Source: an uncultured Oscillospiraceae bacterium
GTDB taxonomy: Bacteria > Bacillota > Clostridia > Oscillospirales > Acutalibacteraceae
NCBI GenBank assembly: GCA_910588415.1
Contig: CAJUPK010000046.1
Span: 1 to 15,765, forward strand
DNA: 15,765 nt
Direction: 5' to 3'
The number at the start of each line of letters is the position of its first letter. The stretch's first letter is position 1. A model generated the notes under the pieces. The model was not told the origin of the DNA and made no database searches. It was given only the letters and a program-made list of their open reading frames with translations. This document shows, in pieces, positions 12,596 to 15,765 of this stretch. The translations under genes and the position numbers were made by a program.

Positions 12596-13348
12596 ATGGA
12601 GCAGCAGGAGGTACGGAACATTTTGGAACGTGTGCGGGCAGGCGACTGCACGGTAGAGCAGGCTGTGCTGGCATTGAAAATGGAGCCCTTCCGGGACCTG
12701 GGATTTGCCAAGGTGGACCGGCACCGGGGGCTTCGCCAGGGGGCGGCGGAGGTGATCTACGGCGCGGGCAAAACCCCCGAGCAGATCCATGATATCGCCG
12801 CCTCTATGCGGGAGGACGGCCAGAGGGCTGTGCTGATCACCCGCATGAGCCCGGAGGCTGTGCCCGTGGTGGGCCGGGACCTGCCCCTTTGCTACCACGA
12901 GACAGGCCGGGTGGGCATTGTGGGGGAAATTCCAGAGCCCAACGGAAACGGGAACATTGTGGTGGCCACCGGAGGGACCAGTGATATGCCTGTAGCGGAG
13001 GAGGCTGCCCTGACGGCCCAGATGCTGGGAAACCAGGTGGTGCGGCTCTATGATGTGGGCGTTGCCGGACTGCACCGCACCCTGGCCCATTTAGAGGACC
13101 TGATGAGCGCCCGGGTTATCATCGCTATTGCGGGCATGGAGGGGGCCCTGGCCAGCGTTATCGGCGGGCTGGCGGACTGCCCGGTGATTGCCGTGCCCAC
13201 CAGCGTGGGCTATGGCGCCTCCTTCGGCGGGCTTTCCGCGCTGCTGTCCATGCTCAACTCCTGCGCCAGCGGGGTCAGCGTGGTAAACATTGACAATGGC
13301 TTTGGCGCCGGGTATCTGGCCAGCATGATTAACCATCAAAGTCTATAG
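12596..13348 (+). CDS. larB: LarB, nickel-pincer nucleotide cofactor biosynthesis carboxylase/hydrolase
   Basis: A 250-residue protein with the diagnostic LarB sequence: DRHRGLRQGAAEVIYGAGKT at 41-60, then a PurE-like domain with ATGGTSDMPVAEEA (124-137), AGMEGALASVIGGL (179-192) and PTSVGYGASFGG (201-212). Cys223 in LNSCASGV probably corresponds to the cysteine that attacks the substrate in Lactiplantibacillus LarB. LarB carboxylates the pyridinium ring of nicotinic acid adenine dinucleotide and hydrolyses its phosphoanhydride bond. That is the first step towards the nickel-pincer cofactor of lactate racemase and related (LarA) enzymes. AAAAGGAG lies eight bases before the ATG. larC, larE and larA are absent nearby: degV follows from its own promoter. 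larB is therefore either split from its partners or acts alone here. Confidence 0.95.
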   Translation: MEQQEVRNILERVRAGDCTVEQAVLALKMEPFRDLGFAKVDRHRGLRQGAAEVIYGAGKTPEQIHDIAASMREDGQRAVLITRMSPEAVPVVGRDLPLCYHETGRVGIVGEIPEPNGNGNIVVATGGTSDMPVAEEAALTAQMLGNQVVRLYDVGVAGLHRTLAHLEDLMSARVIIAIAGMEGALASVIGGLADCPVIAVPTSVGYGASFGGLSALLSMLNSCASGVSVVNIDNGFGAGYLASMINHQSL

Positions 13349-13404
13349 ATTTTAAAGATTTCGGACTTGTTTGGAGAGTGATGTGTAAAAAATCACAGAA
13401 ACGG

Positions 13405-13433
13405 TTGACCAGCGTTCTGGGTGCGTGTATAAT
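13405..13433 (+). promoter_or_regulatory. Promoter of the degV operon
   Basis: TTGACC (13405-13410) and TATAAT (13428-13433) are separated by exactly 17 bases, eleven of twelve consensus positions. It lies inside the longest open frame of degV, which shows that the true start is the downstream ATG at 13471. Confidence 0.9.
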
Positions 13434-13470
13434 GATTATGCAAATTTTCCTTGAAAGGAATGTGGGACCA

Positions 13471-14307
13471 ATGGTAAAGATACTGACAGACAGTTCCTGT
13501 GATTTGAGCCCTGCCCGCTGCGAAGAGCTGGGTGTGGAGCTGCTGCCCATTACAGTGAATTTTGGAGAAGAGAGCTACCGCGCCAATGTGGATATTTCGA
13601 ACGAGGAATTTTATCAAAAGCTGGCTGCTGCCTCTGAGCTGCCAAAGACTGCCCAGATCACCCCAGCCTTCTTTGAGAATAAGTTCAAGGAGTACAAGGA
13701 CAGCGGCGATGATGTGCTGTGCCTCTTTATCTCCTCCATGATGAGTGGCACCCTGCAGTCTGCCCGCATTGCCAAAAACCTGCTGGGCGCGGACAATATC
13801 TACCTGCCGGACACCCTGAACGTGACCTTTGCCCTGGGCCTTTTGGTGGAGGAAGCCGCTAAAATGCGGGACAGGGGCCTTTCCGCCGCGGAGATGGCCG
13901 AAGAGGTGGAAAAGCTGGTGCCCAGGGTCCGGCTGTGGGCGCTGATCGACGACTTGAAGTATTTGAAGATGGGCGGAAGGCTCTCTGCCACCAGCGCCCT
14001 GGTGGCCAGCATTTTGGGGATTTGCCCCATCATCACCCTGGAAAATGGACTGGTAGAAGTGGTGGGCAAGGCCCGGGGAAAGAAAGCTGCCTTTAAGTAC
14101 ATGCAGGGCCTGGTGGAAAAGGAGCCTATCTCCGGGGATTTTGCCGTGACAGTGGGCCATGCCGCTGTACCCAAAACCCGGGATGACTTTTTGGAGTTTA
14201 TGAGCGCTGCCTTAAAGAAGCGTGAGATACACAAACTGGACATTGGCAGCATTGTAGGCACCCACACAGGCCCTGGGGCCTGCGGGCTGGCGTATATCCG
14301 TAAATGA
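13471..14307 (+). CDS. DegV family fatty-acid binding protein
   Basis: A 278-residue DegV-family protein: TDSSCDLS at 6-13, PKTAQITPAFFE at 58-69, ISSMMSGTLQSA at 87-98, a DDLKYLKMGGRLS segment near 165 and GSIVGTHTGPGACGLAY near the C-terminus. These residues line the fatty-acid pocket in known structures. DegV/FakB-type proteins present fatty acids to the kinase FakA for phosphorylation and use in phospholipid synthesis; whether this copy works with FakA cannot be told here. The start is the ATG at 13471 with AAGGA about 11 bases upstream; a longer frame back to 13378 would contain the promoter. The stop overlaps the next gene's start (ATGA), so the two are translationally coupled. Confidence 0.93.
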   Translation: MVKILTDSSCDLSPARCEELGVELLPITVNFGEESYRANVDISNEEFYQKLAAASELPKTAQITPAFFENKFKEYKDSGDDVLCLFISSMMSGTLQSARIAKNLLGADNIYLPDTLNVTFALGLLVEEAAKMRDRGLSAAEMAEEVEKLVPRVRLWALIDDLKYLKMGGRLSATSALVASILGICPIITLENGLVEVVGKARGKKAAFKYMQGLVEKEPISGDFAVTVGHAAVPKTRDDFLEFMSAALKKREIHKLDIGSIVGTHTGPGACGLAYIRK

Positions 14308-14699
14308 GACAGCGCGCCCTAAAGGCGGGAGCCGTGCTTTTGGCCCTGCTTCTGGCTGGGGGCGGGGTACTTTTGCTGCGCCCGGACTGCCTGATCCTGC
14401 AATATACCGGATTGTACTGTACAGGATGCGGGGTGCAGCACATGGCCCTGGCTTTACTGCGGGGGGATTTGGGCGAGGCGGCCCGGCAAAACCTATTTAT
14501 GCTTTTGCTGCTGCCTGTCTGCCTGCTGTATGTGGCGGCGGAAGTCTCGCGCTATATCCAAGGAAAACCCCTGCTGTGCAGAAAAAAGTGGTTTATCCCT
14601 GTGTTGTGCGGCCTTCTGGTCCTGGCCATAGTCTTTACGGTTCTGCGCAACCTCCCTGGGTTCCGCTGGCTGGCCCCAGCCTGGGCTTCTGCCTCTTAA
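14304..14699 (+). CDS. DUF2752 family small membrane protein
   Basis: A 131-residue protein with about three membrane helices (7-25, about 62-83 and 97-116). The signature YCTGCGVQHMALALLRGD at 38-55 matches the DUF2752 pattern (Cys-x-Gly-Cys-Gly, then a helix and LLRGD). The paired cysteines could bind metal or be redox active; the function of the family is not known. The ATG overlaps the degV stop (ATGA) and has no Shine-Dalgarno site of its own, so it is probably made by ribosomes finishing degV. A further CRK segment (92-94) separates helices 2 and 3. A hairpin begins one base before the end of its stop codon. Confidence 0.8.
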   Translation: MRQRALKAGAVLLALLLAGGGVLLLRPDCLILQYTGLYCTGCGVQHMALALLRGDLGEAARQNLFMLLLLPVCLLYVAAEVSRYIQGKPLLCRKKWFIPVLCGLLVLAIVFTVLRNLPGFRWLAPAWASAS

Positions 14700-14730
14700 A
14701 GTCCTCCCGATGATGGGGGGCTTGGACTTT
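14698..14730 (+). terminator. Hairpin at the end of the degV operon, weak terminator
   Basis: AAAGTCC (14698-14704) pairs with GGACTTT (14724-14730), with TCCC/GGGG inside. Only three T follow, so it may be a weak terminator or an mRNA 3' end. Confidence 0.45.
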
Positions 14731-14734
14731 CATG

Positions 14735-14794
14735 GGAGAGGCGCGGTGAACCGTCGGGCAGACGCCTGGCTGGAGTGGTTTCCAGGGCCTCTCC
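14735..14794. other. Four-way-junction-like structured segment
   Basis: GGAGAGGC (14735-14742) pairs perfectly with GCCTCTCC (14787-14794). Between them lie three small hairpins in tight order: CGG/CCG (14744-14753), CGGGC/GCCTG (14755-14768, one G-U pair, AGAC loop) and CTGGA/TCCAG (14770-14785). Almost every base in the 60 is in a stem or short loop. It lies in a non-coding gap between the DUF2752 gene and the oxidoreductase. It is not a tRNA: the arms and loops have the wrong sizes and the usual T-loop is absent. It may be a small RNA or part of the 3' UTR. Confidence 0.35.
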
Positions 14795-14880
14795 TGTCTA
14801 TTTGACGGCATACGGGCTGCTCCCGTCTTTACCGGATGGAGAAGGATGGGGGAGGCTTTCAAAGGAAAACAAGGACATAA

Positions 14881-14937
14881 GCCCGCATAGGCGGGCAGCA
14901 TAAAAGCCATGTGGTAAACACATGGCTTTTATCTTTT
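14881..14937. terminator. Strong bidirectional terminator between convergent genes
   Basis: ATAAAAGCCATGTG (14900-14913) and CACATGGCTTTTAT (14919-14932) form a perfect 14-bp stem with a GTAAA loop, followed on the plus strand by CTTTTC. A second hairpin, GCCCGC / GCGGGC (14881-14896, ATAG loop), sits directly before it. It can close the degV transcript and, by symmetry, that of the oxidoreductase from the other side. Confidence 0.85.
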
Positions 14938-14996
14938 CTATATGAATTTCAGATGCGTACCACAGACAGAACGAGGCACGGCTAGAGGGGCCGGGT

Positions 14997-15765
14997 TCAG
15001 CGGTTTCTAAACTCCTCCAGGTCGATCAGCCTGCCTCCGGCCAGCCGGGACTCCTCCGCAGCCAGGGCCACATAATGGCTCTCCATAGAGCTTTCCAAAG
15101 TGGTGGTCCGCTGGGTGGGCGGCGCGTTGTCAATAAGCATATCCAAAAAGTCGGAGATGATGCCGCTGTCGCCGCCGCCATGTCCCTTCAGGTCACTGGT
15201 CATGGTTTTTAGGTCAATGAGCTCCTCGCCCTGTCCAAAGACCCGCACCCGGATGGTGTTGGACTTCATGTCAGCTTCGATCTCTCCGGCGGTGCCCATG
15301 GCCTTAAAGTACCGATAGCAGTCCTCTGTAAAGGCGCACATGGTAAAGCTGATGGTGCTGCCGTCCTCCATCAGCAGATTGGTCTGCTGATGGTCCACCA
15401 CATTGTTGTCGCAGCGGAACACACAGCGGCCATACTGGCCATTTTCCAGGGCTTTACGGGTGGATTTCGGCGTATTTTCCACGCTGAGCACAGAGCTGAT
15501 CCAGCTGCTGCCTTCCAGCAGCCCGGTTTTCTTGCTGGTCAGATAGATCTTTTCCGCGTCAAAAATGCAGGAATCCTTTACCTTGCAGCCTCCCAGGCAG
15601 AAGTCCGTGGAGCCCTCGGGCGCGCACTCCTTTTTAAACAGCTGGATGCCGCCCACAGAGGACACGGCCTTGCACTTTTTGCCGGCCAGCCAGGAGAGAA
15701 TGTCCATGTCATGGCAGGATTTCTGCAAAATCATAGGGCTGGTCTCCTGGGAGTTCCGCCAGTTG
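14997..15765 (-). CDS. Gfo/Idh/MocA family oxidoreductase, 5' end outside the window
   Basis: The 255 visible residues are the C-terminal part; the N-terminal NAD(P)-binding Rossmann domain lies beyond the right edge. The segment NWRNSQETSPMILQKSCHD followed by MDILSWLAGKKCKAVSS is typical of the family's alpha/beta domain, where the His in KSCHDMD is near the active site. A cysteine-rich insertion follows (ECAPEG, DFCLGGCKVKDSCIF), seen in a clostridial subgroup. Later come DGSTISFTMCAFTEDCYRYF and GTAGEIEADM, then GGGDSGIISDFLDML. Members oxidise or epimerise sugars and inositols with NAD(P); the substrate is unknown. The ATG at 15734 is internal, since the frame is open to the window edge. 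The gene ends 60 bases from a strong terminator. Confidence 0.9.
   Translation of the reverse strand, partial: NWRNSQETSPMILQKSCHDMDILSWLAGKKCKAVSSVGGIQLFKKECAPEGSTDFCLGGCKVKDSCIFDAEKIYLTSKKTGLLEGSSWISSVLSVENTPKSTRKALENGQYGRCVFRCDNNVVDHQQTNLLMEDGSTISFTMCAFTEDCYRYFKAMGTAGEIEADMKSNTIRVRVFGQGEELIDLKTMTSDLKGHGGGDSGIISDFLDMLIDNAPPTQRTTTLESSMESHYVALAAEESRLAGGRLIDLEEFRNR

Noticed and set aside
13393..14160. 255-codon minus-strand ORF opposite degV
   Set aside because: The degV frame has family motifs throughout; the opposite frame is open only because of GC-rich codon use.
14735..14794. tRNA gene
   Set aside because: The cloverleaf-like fold has arms and loops of the wrong size, no T-loop consensus and is only 60 bases.

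Overview
The window looks like chromosomal DNA from a moderately GC-rich member of the Clostridia (Firmicutes), most plausibly the Oscillospiraceae or a relative. The reasons are AGGAGG-type ribosome binding sites, sigma-A-like promoters (TTGACA-17-TATAAT type), GC-rich codon use with AT-rich intergenic DNA, and gene families common there: LarB, DegV, a YtrA-type GntR with ABC partners, DUF2752, and a cysteine-rich Gfo/Idh/MocA protein. The genus cannot be named from sequence alone. I see no rRNA, tRNA, CRISPR array, prophage or transposase gene.

Layout. 1-2300: a metallo-beta-lactamase-fold hydrolase with a strong terminator, a gene-free stretch, then a divergent pair of small DNA-binding proteins (XRE and ribbon-helix-helix) whose shared control region carries three AGTGGATT half-sites. 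2306-5223 (minus strand): a phosphotransferase of the APH/choline-kinase fold followed by a MATE efflux protein. Each has its own promoter and a very short open reading frame with a good Shine-Dalgarno sequence ahead of it. The MATE leader has the layout of a ribosome-controlled transcription attenuator: a 19-codon leader peptide whose end overlaps two mutually exclusive hairpins, one of them a terminator. 5277-7119 (minus): a methyl-accepting chemotaxis protein with a clear terminator. 7129-8008: a long gene-free stretch ending in a promoter and a structured leader for a zinc-dependent phospholipase C-like protein (8009-8638). 8813-9697 (minus): a nucleoside hydrolase, with a 263-bp inverted-repeat element immediately upstream. 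10066-12392: an autoregulated GntR / ABC ATPase / membrane protein cassette. 12451-14699: larB with a terminator-like hairpin in its leader, then degV coupled to a DUF2752 membrane protein. 14700-15765: a hairpin-rich intergenic region and the C-terminal part of a Gfo/Idh/MocA oxidoreductase running off the right edge.

Two themes go beyond ordinary annotation. First, several genes that could respond to antibiotics or envelope stress (MATE pump, APH-like kinase, YtrA-like GntR/ABC cassette) are preceded by leader peptides, attenuator-like hairpins or operators. Second, a small family of non-coding elements with ends of the type TAGG-n2-TTGTTTGAAAA, flanked by TA, occurs at 35-50, 2084-2209 and 9724-9986, with a palindromic remnant at 3691-3709. 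They behave like MITEs with a TA target duplication. All functional statements are inferences from motifs and layout; no database search or folding program was run.
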